A DNA stretch of 12,181 bases from Bacteroidota bacterium (GTDB taxonomy: Bacteria > Bacteroidota > Bacteroidia > Bacteroidales > JAADJA01), in contig JAJRTT010000145.1 of assembly GCA_024278155.1 (NCBI GenBank), positions 1 to 12,181 on the forward strand, in the 5' to 3' direction. Under the pieces are notes generated by a model. The model did no database searches and was not told the origin of the DNA. It was given only the letters and a program-made list of their open reading frames with translations. Positions within the stretch are counted from its first letter, which is position 1. Every line of letters starts with the position of its first letter. The translations under genes were made by a program, and so were the position numbers. Positions 6,987 through 12,181 of this stretch are shown here, piece after piece.

Positions 6987-6994
6987 CAAAATTA
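6987..6994 (-). promoter_or_regulatory. Probable -7 element for the thioesterase-menF-menE unit
   Basis: The minus strand reads TAATTTTG here, matching TAnnTTTG, with the thioesterase ATG 17 bp downstream. No good -33 TTTG is seen. It lies only 17 bp from the opposing plus-strand -7 element, so the two divergent promoters would overlap. Confidence 0.45.
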
Positions 6995-7011
6995 CGTAAT
7001 TAATTTATCCC

Positions 7012-7019
7012 TATATTTG
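7012..7019 (+). promoter_or_regulatory. Probable -7 element for the RNase H gene
   Basis: TATATTTG matches TAnnTTTG and lies 20 bp before the ATG at 7040, which would leave a very short 5' leader. A TTTG occurs at 6980-6983, but 28 bp upstream is too far for a standard -33 element. Confidence 0.45.
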
Positions 7020-7039
7020 TAAGGACTTAATTTGCTGCT

Positions 7040-7813
7040 ATGGACAAGCTTTTGAATATGGAGATCATTGAAAGGAAAAATGATTTTTTCCTGATTTCTG
7101 TTTCCGGGGAAAACCAGTTGGCCCATATTGCTTTTGATCCATTCTTGAAGGAACTTGCTTTTATTGATAAGAATAAATTGACTGAATTTCTTCGGCAAAA
7201 CGAATATCAATTGCGGAAAATCCTGCACATGAAACGGCCCAATACCTATGTCATTGGTTTTTCCCTTCCTTTTGTGATTACCGATAAAAAGGATGTAGCG
7301 GCTTATAATGACCTCGATAACCTTGTAATACTCGACAGGTTAAACGGCAATCATAAAATAACGGTAAGAAAGACCGGATTGCATGGCCTGACCGAAATTT
7401 ATACGGACGGTAGTTTTTCCGAAAAGAAAAAGAAAGGGGGCTTTGCGGTTATCCTTAAATCGCCCGAAGGAAAATATATCCTAAATACTTTTGAAACAAA
7501 GGAAAAAAGCAGCAGCCCGATCGAATTGTTGGCGGCCATAAAAGGCCTGGAACTGACCCAAAATGAAAAAAGGGCAAGGATTGTTACCGATAGCCAATAT
7601 GTACGCAAGGGCCTCACGGAATGGATCGTAAACTGGAAACGGAACAATTGGTTAACAGCCAGCGGGACACGTGTCAAGAATATTGAATATTGGAAAATTT
7701 ACGAAAAACTTTCACAAGATCGCTACATCGAATTCAAATATGTGAAAGCCCATAGCCAGCATTTTGAAAACACCATGGCCGACCTGTACGCAAAGGACAT
7801 GGCCGGGAAATAA
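7040..7813 (+). CDS. RNase HI-domain protein with an unrecognised N-terminal domain
   Basis: A 257-residue protein. Residues 117-257 form a complete RNase HI domain: EIYTDGSF (D123), SPIELLAAIKGLE (E162), RIVTDSQYV (D184), the tryptophan-rich basic loop EWIVNWKRNNWLTASG, and KAHSQHFENTMADLYAK (H238, D248). The spacing of D, E, D, H and D is nearly identical to E. coli RNase HI, so an active RNA-DNA hybrid nuclease is expected. Residues 1-113 are not the usual WYVV..G...GIY hybrid-binding domain and I do not recognise them; they include QNEYQLRKILHMKRPNTYVIGF. An in-frame ATG at 7058 is an alternative start. The gene is divergent from the menaquinone block, and a 14-bp palindrome begins at its stop codon. 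Confidence 0.9.
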   Translation: MDKLLNMEIIERKNDFFLISVSGENQLAHIAFDPFLKELAFIDKNKLTEFLRQNEYQLRKILHMKRPNTYVIGFSLPFVITDKKDVAAYNDLDNLVILDRLNGNHKITVRKTGLHGLTEIYTDGSFSEKKKKGGFAVILKSPEGKYILNTFETKEKSSSPIELLAAIKGLELTQNEKRARIVTDSQYVRKGLTEWIVNWKRNNWLTASGTRVKNIEYWKIYEKLSQDRYIEFKYVKAHSQHFENTMADLYAKDMAGK

Positions 7814-7859
7814 ACCTGTTGGGTCGATGTACGCCTGTGCGGTGGCGACCCGACAGGTT
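7813..7859. repeat. Large palindrome at the 3' end of the RNase H gene
   Basis: AACCTGTTGGGTCG (7813-7826) pairs with CGACCCGACAGGTT (7846-7859), a 14-bp stem with one G-U pair and a 19-nt GC-rich loop. It starts at the last base of the RNase H stop codon. No T run follows, so it is either a non-canonical terminator, a 3' stabilising stem, or a REP-like element lodged between genes. Confidence 0.65.
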
Positions 7860-7868
7860 GAAAACAAT

Positions 7869-7923
7869 GTGTATCATACACATTATGTATTATAAATCAT
7901 AATACAAATGTTGTATGATACAC
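7869..7923. promoter_or_regulatory. Three-dyad operator-like region upstream of the ATPase gene
   Basis: Two identical-core palindromes, TGTAT-C-ATACA (7870-7880) and TGTAT-G-ATACA (7912-7922), flank a third dyad made of TGTATTAT (7886-7893) and ATAATACA (7899-7906). The centres are at 7875, 7896 and 7917, exactly 21 bp apart, and the whole block is symmetric about 7896. The right-hand dyad lies in the spacer of the promoter at 7911-7940. This is the geometry of a cooperative repressor site or of a long hairpin; the protein that would bind is not known. Confidence 0.7.
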
Positions 7924-7940
7924 TAATTGTATTATATTTG
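7911..7940 (+). promoter_or_regulatory. Bacteroidota-type promoter of the ATPase-alcohol dehydrogenase unit
   Basis: TTG at 7911-7913, then 19 bp, then TATATTTG at 7933-7940, an excellent match to the -33/-7 consensus. The ATG at 7955 follows closely, so the leader would be only several nucleotides. The spacer holds the right arm of the palindromic block, which suggests repression. Confidence 0.7.
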
Positions 7941-7954
7941 CGAAAAAAAGGATT

Positions 7955-9073
7955 ATGTCAAAAATACAAGTGGGAAAACCGGTAAAGGGAAATCAATTGA
8001 TTGGCCGTGAAAACGAAATAGTAGATATAAGCGAACTGTTATTAAATGGGCAAAGTGTTGTAATTATTGCCCCCCGGAGATTTGGGAAAACCTCTTTGAT
8101 TCTTGAAGTCCTGAACAGGATAAAGCAGCAGGGTTTTTATACAGCATATCTTGATCTCTTTTTGACCCCTGATTTGGAAACACTTTCCCGTAAAATAACC
8201 GAAGAAATCTTGAACAATAGGAAGTTGGGTAAGGTATTCAAGAAAATAAAGGGGGATATTGCGGAAATGTTCCGCAATATTGAATTGAAACAAACAATTG
8301 AAAGTTTTGAGTTTATTTTGAAATACAACTCGCAAAATCCGGACAGTTGGGAATTGTTGTCAGATAGCATTGACTTTATAAATAATTACCCTGAAAAATA
8401 TGATAAACAGATCATTTGTGCATTTGATGAATTTGGTGATATAAAAAAATTCAATGGCGATAGAATCGCAAAAATGATCAGATCGAAAATTCAGGTGCAG
8501 GACAGTGCAACCTACATTTTCTCGGGTAGTTATGAATCGGTAATGGATACCCTGTTTGTTAAGCAAAATTCACCATTTTTTCGTTTTGCAAGGATTATAA
8601 ACCTTGGATATGTCGAAAAAGACGAATTCAAGAAATATATCTCAAATGTTTTTTCTGGCAATCATATTTCAATAAAGGATATTTTAATTGATGAGATACT
8701 GGATTTTACCAAAGGCCACCCATATTATACACAACTTATCGTTCAGCAAATTTTAATGAACAATTCATTGGGCAATTTCAAGGAGGGTTTTATTTTGAAG
8801 GATATTTTGCAACAATTATTGAATATCGAAAACAATTTTCTCGAAAAGCAATGGGAGGATGTGGGCAAAAGTCGTGAGATTGTACAAACATTGCTCATTT
8901 TGATAAAACACAGGAAGTCCCTGTATTCGCATATCGACACAAAAAAAATAAACCTTGGGCGTGCGTTGAAAAAACTTTCGGGATCAGGGATAATTTACAG
9001 CGAAAACAATATTTACCACCTTTCGGATCCCTTGTTAGAATTATGGATCAAAGAGAAAATCATAAATATATAA
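7955..9073 (+). CDS. AAA/STAND-like ATPase (PF01637 Arch_ATPase type)
   Basis: A 372-residue P-loop ATPase. Near the N-terminus is the family signature LIGRENEI, then Walker A in VVIIAPRRFGKTSLI (residues 34-48), Walker B in IICAFDEFGDI, and a sensor segment ATYIFSGSYESVM. After these come a helical region beginning FTKGHPYYTQLIVQQI and a C-terminal winged-helix-like part ending IYHLSDPLLELWIKEKI. The C-terminal DUF234 nuclease-like domain of many archaeal relatives is not present. Such COG1672-type ATPases are numerous in Bacteroidota; their role is generally unknown. The gene looks more AT-rich than the dehydrogenase that follows after only 3 bp, which suggests a separate origin. It has its own promoter with an elaborate palindromic operator. 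Function cannot be stated beyond ATP-driven switching. Confidence 0.85.
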   Translation: MSKIQVGKPVKGNQLIGRENEIVDISELLLNGQSVVIIAPRRFGKTSLILEVLNRIKQQGFYTAYLDLFLTPDLETLSRKITEEILNNRKLGKVFKKIKGDIAEMFRNIELKQTIESFEFILKYNSQNPDSWELLSDSIDFINNYPEKYDKQIICAFDEFGDIKKFNGDRIAKMIRSKIQVQDSATYIFSGSYESVMDTLFVKQNSPFFRFARIINLGYVEKDEFKKYISNVFSGNHISIKDILIDEILDFTKGHPYYTQLIVQQILMNNSLGNFKEGFILKDILQQLLNIENNFLEKQWEDVGKSREIVQTLLILIKHRKSLYSHIDTKKINLGRALKKLSGSGIIYSENNIYHLSDPLLELWIKEKIINI

Positions 9074-9076
9074 AAC

Positions 9077-10234
9077 ATGGAAAACTTCACAATGCACAAC
9101 CCAACCTCCCTCCATTTTGGAAGGAACGTGACCGATGATCTCGGAAAAACAATAGCACAATATGGTAAAAAGATCCTGTTGGTTTATGGAAAAGGCTCCA
9201 TTAAGAAAAACGGGATTTATGATCAGGTGATGGAACAATTGAAACAAATTGGCGCCGAGGTTTTTGAATACAGCGGTATAAAGCCCAATCCCATAACCGA
9301 AGATGTGGATGCCGCTGCTGAAACCGGCAAAAAACACAATGTGGATGTTGTCCTGGCAGTGGGCGGCGGAAGCGTTATTGATTCCGCAAAAATTGTTGCC
9401 CTTGCGATTCCCTGTGAGCAATCTGCATGGCGGATAATGATAAAACTGGCGAAACCTGAAAAAGCCCTTCCACTGGTTTCGGTATTGACATTGGCAGCAA
9501 CGGGAACAGAAATGAACCCTTTTGCTGTCCTTCAAAATGTGCGGACCCTTAAAAAAATCGGATATGGCAATCCATTGATTTATCCGAAACATTCTTTTCT
9601 CGATCCGGCTTTTACTTTTTCGGTCTCACGGGAATATACGGCCTACGGCATTGTTGATTTGATTGCCCATGCGCTCGAAAACTATTTTGGCAAAGGCGAC
9701 GCAAGTTTATCGGATCGCTTTGTTTTTGCGATTGTCAGGGAAGCGATGGATCACGGCCCGGCACTATTGGATGATTTGCAGGATTACGATTTGCGGGCCA
9801 GGATCATGTACGCGGCCACCAGTGCGCTCAATGGCTTGACAGCTTATGGACGGGTTTCGGGCGATTGGGGCGTGCACGATTTGGGGCATATCCTCTCCCT
9901 GCTTTTTGATTCCCCGCACGGGGCAACGCTTTCGGTGGTTTATCCCGCTTGGTTGAAATTAATGAAAGACCGGACACCTGAACGGGTTTCGGAACTGGGA
10001 AAAGCGGTTTTCAATGTTGATGGGGCAGATAGAACCATTTTGGCATTGGAAGGTTTTTTCAATTCTTTGGGTTCTCCAACCCGTATGGAAGGATTGGGCA
10101 TTCCCCAAAACAAAAAGCAGGAAATTATCGATATGATGGCCCAAAACAAGGTGAACGGGGCGCATCATAAAATTGAGAAAGAAGATATTGAAACGGTGGT
10201 GGGTTTGATGTTTGCCAAAGCCGAAACTGAATGA
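9077..10234 (+). CDS. Iron-containing alcohol dehydrogenase (YqhD/BdhA type)
   Basis: A 385-residue group III metal-dependent alcohol dehydrogenase that reduces aldehydes to alcohols with NAD(P)H. The cofactor loop AVGGGSVIDSAK spans residues 94-105. The metal ligands are D194 and H198 (in GIVDLIAHALENYF), H267 (in DWGVHDLGH) and H281 (in DSPHGATLSV), at the same spacing as in E. coli YqhD. Length is normal. VYGKGSIKKNGIYDQV near the start is typical of the butanol dehydrogenase/YqhD branch; NADH versus NADPH preference cannot be decided. It begins 3 bp after the ATPase stop codon and ends before an intrinsic terminator, so it should be transcribed with the ATPase. Possible roles are detoxification of reactive aldehydes or fermentative reoxidation of NADH. 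Confidence 0.94.
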   Translation: MENFTMHNPTSLHFGRNVTDDLGKTIAQYGKKILLVYGKGSIKKNGIYDQVMEQLKQIGAEVFEYSGIKPNPITEDVDAAAETGKKHNVDVVLAVGGGSVIDSAKIVALAIPCEQSAWRIMIKLAKPEKALPLVSVLTLAATGTEMNPFAVLQNVRTLKKIGYGNPLIYPKHSFLDPAFTFSVSREYTAYGIVDLIAHALENYFGKGDASLSDRFVFAIVREAMDHGPALLDDLQDYDLRARIMYAATSALNGLTAYGRVSGDWGVHDLGHILSLLFDSPHGATLSVVYPAWLKLMKDRTPERVSELGKAVFNVDGADRTILALEGFFNSLGSPTRMEGLGIPQNKKQEIIDMMAQNKVNGAHHKIEKEDIETVVGLMFAKAETE

Positions 10235-10299
10235 TCAAGCCCCTAAAAAGTGGGTTTATTCCACCTGTTTAATATTCATTTTATTTACAATCATTTAAT

Positions 10300-10345
10300 T
10301 GCCGCTAATGCGCAAGTAACAATTTGTGCATTAGCGGCATTTTTT
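10300..10345 (+). terminator. Intrinsic terminator of the ATPase-alcohol dehydrogenase unit
   Basis: TGCCGCTAATGCGCAA (10300-10315) pairs with 10324-10339, a 16-bp stem with one G-U pair and an 8-nt loop, followed at once by six T (10340-10345). It is a textbook rho-independent terminator, 65 bp after the dehydrogenase stop. The rest of the convergent gap to 10459 shows only a small GGTGC/GCACC hairpin at 10414-10426. Confidence 0.92.
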
Positions 10346-10459
10346 AATTATTCCCAATGCCTTAGCCCTGATAATGTATTTTGCAAGAATAATGCGGGTT
10401 AGGATATTGGACAGGTGCAGCGCACCAGCAAATATTTGTAAAAAGATTTTGCGGCAAGC

Positions 10460-10951
10460 TTATTTTTCCGGTTCGCCCAATCCCGGATACCGGTTTTTGA
10501 AAAACTCGTTTTTAAGCGAATCCATCCTCCTGAATTCATTTTCCTGTTCTATCAGTTCCTTGTGCCACCTTTTGTAAAAATAATCCGGTGACAGGAAATC
10601 GTTGTAAAACAACGAATCCATATCAAAGAACCCATTTTTGAACGAATTGTCGAAACCAGGGAATTGCCGGTTGAACAATGGGCTGAATTCCGAATAAACC
10701 GAATCTGCGTTTACAAAGGTCGAATCCCCATGAATGGTGGAATACGACCAGGTGTAAGTTGAATCGTACCCGATCAGGTTCCCCTCTTCATCGTACTTCT
10801 TGTTTACCTTGATATCAACCTTGGGCTTGACATTTTGCGGGATCAGGTTTTCGGAAATGACCGGGTTTTCCTTTTTGGCTTTTTCGCCGGTCTGTGCCTC
10901 ACATCCCGTTAATAAAAATGGGATTAGCAAAAACAATGTGATCCGTTTCAT
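10460..10951 (-). CDS. Small lipoprotein of unknown function
   Basis: A 163-residue protein beginning MKRITLFLLIPFLLTGCEAQ: a short basic start, hydrophobic stretch and lipobox LTGC, so signal peptidase II should cleave before C17. Acidic residues do not immediately follow the cysteine. The mature part is hydrophilic, with a lysine-rich linker (residues 23-55), a segment DEEGNLIGYDSTYTWSYST, and an aromatic- and aspartate-rich second half (FNRQFPGFDNSF..GFFDMDSLFYNDFLSPDYFYKRWHKEL). No catalytic motif is visible and I do not recognise the family. The start ATG is preceded by AGGAGG at an ideal distance. It lies downstream of hsp20 on the same strand, after a hairpin, and may be an envelope-stress partner, but that is inference from position only. 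Confidence 0.88.
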   Translation of the reverse strand: MKRITLFLLIPFLLTGCEAQTGEKAKKENPVISENLIPQNVKPKVDIKVNKKYDEEGNLIGYDSTYTWSYSTIHGDSTFVNADSVYSEFSPLFNRQFPGFDNSFKNGFFDMDSLFYNDFLSPDYFYKRWHKELIEQENEFRRMDSLKNEFFKNRYPGLGEPEK

Positions 10952-10959
10952 TTTATTTT

Positions 10960-10965
10960 CCTCCT
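10960..10965 (-). promoter_or_regulatory. Strong Shine-Dalgarno of the lipoprotein gene
   Basis: The minus strand reads AGGAGG, 8 nt before the ATG at 10951. Full-strength sites are uncommon in Bacteroidota, where most genes lack them. Confidence 0.8.
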
Positions 10966-10978
10966 TTCCTTTTTGTTT

Positions 10979-11004
10979 GTCTGACCATTTTGTAGTGGTC
11001 TGAC
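10979..11004. promoter_or_regulatory. Operator-like imperfect palindrome upstream of the lipoprotein gene
   Basis: GTCTGACCA (10979-10987) and TGGTCTGAC (10996-11004) are 9-bp arms with one mismatch and an 8-nt centre; GTCTGAC is also directly repeated. It sits between the hsp20 terminator-like hairpin and the lipoprotein Shine-Dalgarno. It might be a regulator site or a second stem in the mRNA. Confidence 0.4.
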
Positions 11005-11016
11005 GATTTAAAACTA

Positions 11017-11039
11017 AAGGCCGGGGGATTCCCGGCCTT
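11017..11039 (-). terminator. Terminator-like hairpin after hsp20
   Basis: AAGGCCGGG (11017-11025) and CCCGGCCTT (11031-11039) form a perfect 9-bp GC-rich stem with a 5-nt loop, starting 9 bp after the hsp20 stop. On the minus strand it is followed by TAGTTTT, a weak T run, so termination may be partial and let some transcripts reach the lipoprotein gene. Confidence 0.75.
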
Positions 11040-11047
11040 CAAAAGCA

Positions 11048-11488
11048 TTAAGAAATCTTAATGACTTTTGCGGGTTTAACTTTTGCTTCTTCGCGCTTGG
11101 GCAGTGTAATGTTCAATACACCGTCTTTATAAGCGGCTGCAATCTTGTCCACGTTCACCGAATCGGGCATGGTAAACGAACGCTGGAATGATGAATAACT
11201 GAACTCCCGTTTTGTGTAATTCCCTTTTTTGTCTTTTTCTTCCTTGCTTTCTTCTTTTTCCGAGGAAATTGTCAAAACATTGTTGTCGAGGTTGATGTTG
11301 AAATCTTTTTTCTCCATTCCGGGTGCGGCAACTTCAACCTTGAATTCGTTTTCGGTTTCCATAATGTTCACTGCCGGAACGCTTGTCCCTGTTGCAAATA
11401 CGGTGGGGAAATCAAACAGGTCTTTCCCGATGAAATCTTCCCAAATGGAAGGAAGGCCCCAGTTGTCGTTACGCTTGATAAGTTTCAT
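11048..11488 (-). CDS. hsp20: Hsp20/alpha-crystallin family small heat-shock protein
   Basis: A 146-residue ATP-independent holdase chaperone of the IbpA/Hsp20 family. The alpha-crystallin domain runs from VPAVNIMETENEFKVEVAAPGM through NVLTISSEKEE and REFSYSSFQRSFTMP to AAAYKDGVLNITLPK (A-x-x-x-x-GVL motif). The C-terminal VIKI is the I-x-I type motif that joins dimers into oligomers. The start is chosen at ATG 11488 (MKLIKRNDNW) because the GGAGGA Shine-Dalgarno lies 7 nt upstream, inside the alternative longer reading from ATG 11503 (MEDKTMKL). Upstream, three copies of TTTTGACA(G/A)GAT may take part in control; no CIRCE element is present. A small lipoprotein gene follows on the same strand after a GC-rich hairpin. 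Confidence 0.95.
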   Translation of the reverse strand: MKLIKRNDNWGLPSIWEDFIGKDLFDFPTVFATGTSVPAVNIMETENEFKVEVAAPGMEKKDFNINLDNNVLTISSEKEESKEEKDKKGNYTKREFSYSSFQRSFTMPDSVNVDKIAAAYKDGVLNITLPKREEAKVKPAKVIKIS

Positions 11489-11495
11489 GGTTTTG

Positions 11496-11501
11496 TCCTC
11501 C
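11496..11501 (-). promoter_or_regulatory. Shine-Dalgarno that sets the hsp20 start
   Basis: The minus strand reads GGAGGA, 7 nt before ATG 11488. Because it overlaps the codons after the upstream ATG at 11503, the downstream ATG is the likely start. Confidence 0.8.
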
Positions 11502-11578
11502 ATTATTTTAGTTAAACATTCATTTTTTCAAACTCGCTTCCCATCCCTCAAAATAAATACCAATGGGTTTTTACGAAA

Positions 11579-11673
11579 ATTTGACAGGATTTTATATTTT
11601 TCAAATTACATTTTGACAGGATTTTTAACACTTGTTAACTGTTGATAACCAACATGGTGACATCTTGTCAAAA
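11579..11673. repeat. Three copies of a TTTTGACAGGAT motif upstream of hsp20
   Basis: ATTTGACAGGAT (11579-11590) and TTTTGACAGGAT (11611-11622) are direct repeats 32 bp apart, and ATCTTGTCAAAA (11662-11673) is an inverted copy with one mismatch. The 32-bp period is about three helical turns. The position, 90-185 bp upstream of hsp20, suggests binding sites, but no regulator is known to me for this motif. Confidence 0.55.
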
Positions 11674-11783
11674 GAAGAAACGAAAGGTGTTTTTGAAGTA
11701 ATTGTATTATCTTTGGCAAAAAAATACAGTAGAAAAAATCTGCTGTTCCAATATATACAAAATAAATGGACTAAGAATATTAC

Positions 11784-11876
11784 ATGGAACGATGGAATTA
11801 TGGAGTGATGAATTGTTGGGATAAGAATATATGATTTTATCCAATATTCCAGAATTCCAACAATCCATTTTTCCAT
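11784..11876. repeat. Converging degenerate octamer repeats forming a long imperfect inverted repeat
   Basis: The plus strand from 11784 reads as consecutive octamers ATGGAACG, ATGGAATT, ATGGAGTG, ATGAATTG, TTGGGATA. The minus strand from 11876 reads ATGGAAAA, ATGGATTG, TTGGAATT, CTGGAATA, TTGGATAA. All follow nTGGAnnn with a strict 8-bp period, and the two tracts point toward each other, with TTGTTGG/CCAACAA and GGATAA/TTATCC complementary across the centre. It is a structured repeat, probably also present elsewhere in the genome. Confidence 0.65.
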
Positions 11877-11936
11877 ATCAAAATTCGTCTTCTCAATTCA
11901 ATTATTGGTCGTATTTAAAAAAGAAACTAAATCATC

Positions 11937-12181
11937 ATGGCAAACCAGGAAAACGATTTTTATCAGAAATTAAGGTTGAAAATAGAAAAGTGGTTGGAAA
12001 CCAAAGAGGGCAAAACCCATAAATATTCGGAGTACCTCATGGCCGTGCCCGACCTTTTCCATTTGATTGTAAGATTGATGTTGGACAAGGGCATTTCCGT
12101 TCAGGACAAGGTGAAACTTGGATTGGCAATAACCTATTTTGTTTCCCCCATCGACCTGATCCCCGAGGCAATTGTTGGCCC
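11937..12181 (+). CDS. DUF1232/YkvA-like protein, 3' end outside window
   Basis: From the ATG at 11937 the frame is open to the window edge, giving 81 residues that begin MANQENDFYQKLRLKIEKWL. The segment KVKLGLAITYFVSPIDLIPEAIVG is the hallmark of the DUF1232 (YkvA) family, in which SPiDliPd...G is the conserved core near a short membrane-associated hydrophobic region. The biochemical function of the family is unknown. The N-terminal part before the core is amphipathic and charged. It diverges from hsp20 across a repeat-rich spacer; the only promoter-like element seen, TATCTTTG at 11708-11715, is over 200 bp upstream, so the true promoter is uncertain. The gene is cut by the window edge, not necessarily truncated in the genome. 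Confidence 0.85.
   Translation, partial: MANQENDFYQKLRLKIEKWLETKEGKTHKYSEYLMAVPDLFHLIVRLMLDKGISVQDKVKLGLAITYFVSPIDLIPEAIVG

Larger units (their letters stand above)
11489..11936. other. Repeat-rich divergent intergenic region between hsp20 and the DUF1232 gene
   Basis: 448 bp without a credible gene. From left to right it holds the hsp20 Shine-Dalgarno, three copies of a TTTTGACAGGAT motif, a small TTAACA-CT-TGTTAA palindrome (11625-11638), a lone TATCTTTG that could be a plus-strand -7 element (11708-11715), a hairpin ACAGTAGA/TCTGCTGT (11726-11746), and a pair of converging degenerate octamer-repeat tracts (11784-11876). A possible open frame across the octamer tracts looks like a product of the repeat, not a gene. 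Confidence 0.6.

Noticed and set aside
7955..9073. ATPase gene as part of a phage-defence island
   Set aside because: No nuclease, reverse transcriptase, methylase or other defence partner is next to it; the flanking genes are an RNase HI housekeeping-type gene and a dehydrogenase.
10414..10426. GGTGC-AGC-GCACC hairpin as terminator of the lipoprotein gene
   Set aside because: The stem is only 5 bp and is not followed by a T run on the minus strand.
11581..11641. TTGACA sequences as sigma-70 type -35 boxes
   Set aside because: No TATAAT-like sequence follows at 16-18 bp, and Bacteroidota promoters use TTTG/TAnnTTTG.
11625..11876. Minus-strand reading frame of 83 codons in the hsp20 upstream region
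   Set aside because: Its start region (MEKWIVGILEYWIK) is simply the translation of the octamer repeat, and it overlaps promoter and repeat structures.

Overview
The window looks like chromosome of a member of the Bacteroidota, probably Bacteroidales/Marinilabiliales-like. It is moderately AT-rich. Several intergenic regions carry the Bacteroidota-type -7 element TAnnTTTG. The gene set is typical of that phylum: a long MORN_2/YwqK-like repeat protein, short menaquinone-type ligase and isochorismate synthase genes, a PF01637-type ATPase and a LutB homologue. No rRNA, tRNA, CRISPR array or transposase was found.

Layout. 1-557 (-) is the N-terminal part of lutB (lactate utilization), cut by the window edge. 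681-1130 (-) is rpiB. A 513-bp AT-rich spacer follows. 1644-2612 (+) is nadA (quinolinate synthase), followed after 3 bp by 2616-4163 (+), an exported protein of about 18 MORN_2-like repeats. A minus-strand menaquinone block runs from 6970 down to about 4214: a hotdog thioesterase (MenI-like), an isochorismate synthase (menF, GTG start) and menE. The menE frame is interrupted by an in-frame TAA just before the segment carrying the invariant catalytic lysine. The missing C-terminus is still readable in the same frame downstream. Divergent from this block is 7040-7813 (+), an RNase HI domain fused to an unrecognised N-terminal domain.

7955-9073 (+) is an AAA/STAND-like ATPase (PF01637 type) followed after 3 bp by 9077-10234 (+), a YqhD/BdhA-type iron-dependent alcohol dehydrogenase. 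This pair is preceded by three nested dyads centred exactly 21 bp apart, the last lying between the -33 and -7 elements of a good Bacteroidota promoter. It ends at a clear intrinsic terminator (10300-10345). A minus-strand stress/envelope pair follows: an Hsp20 chaperone (11048-11488) and a small lipoprotein (10460-10951), both with strong Shine-Dalgarno sequences. A repeat-rich 448-bp spacer then leads to the start of a DUF1232/YkvA-like gene (11937 to the edge, +).

How the genes work together: most are ordinary metabolism (lactate oxidation, pentose phosphate, NAD and menaquinone synthesis). The best candidates for something new are the ATPase plus alcohol dehydrogenase unit with its three-dyad operator, the split menE, and several palindromic or periodic repeats at gene ends. 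No complete, obviously novel multi-gene system can be demonstrated from this window alone.
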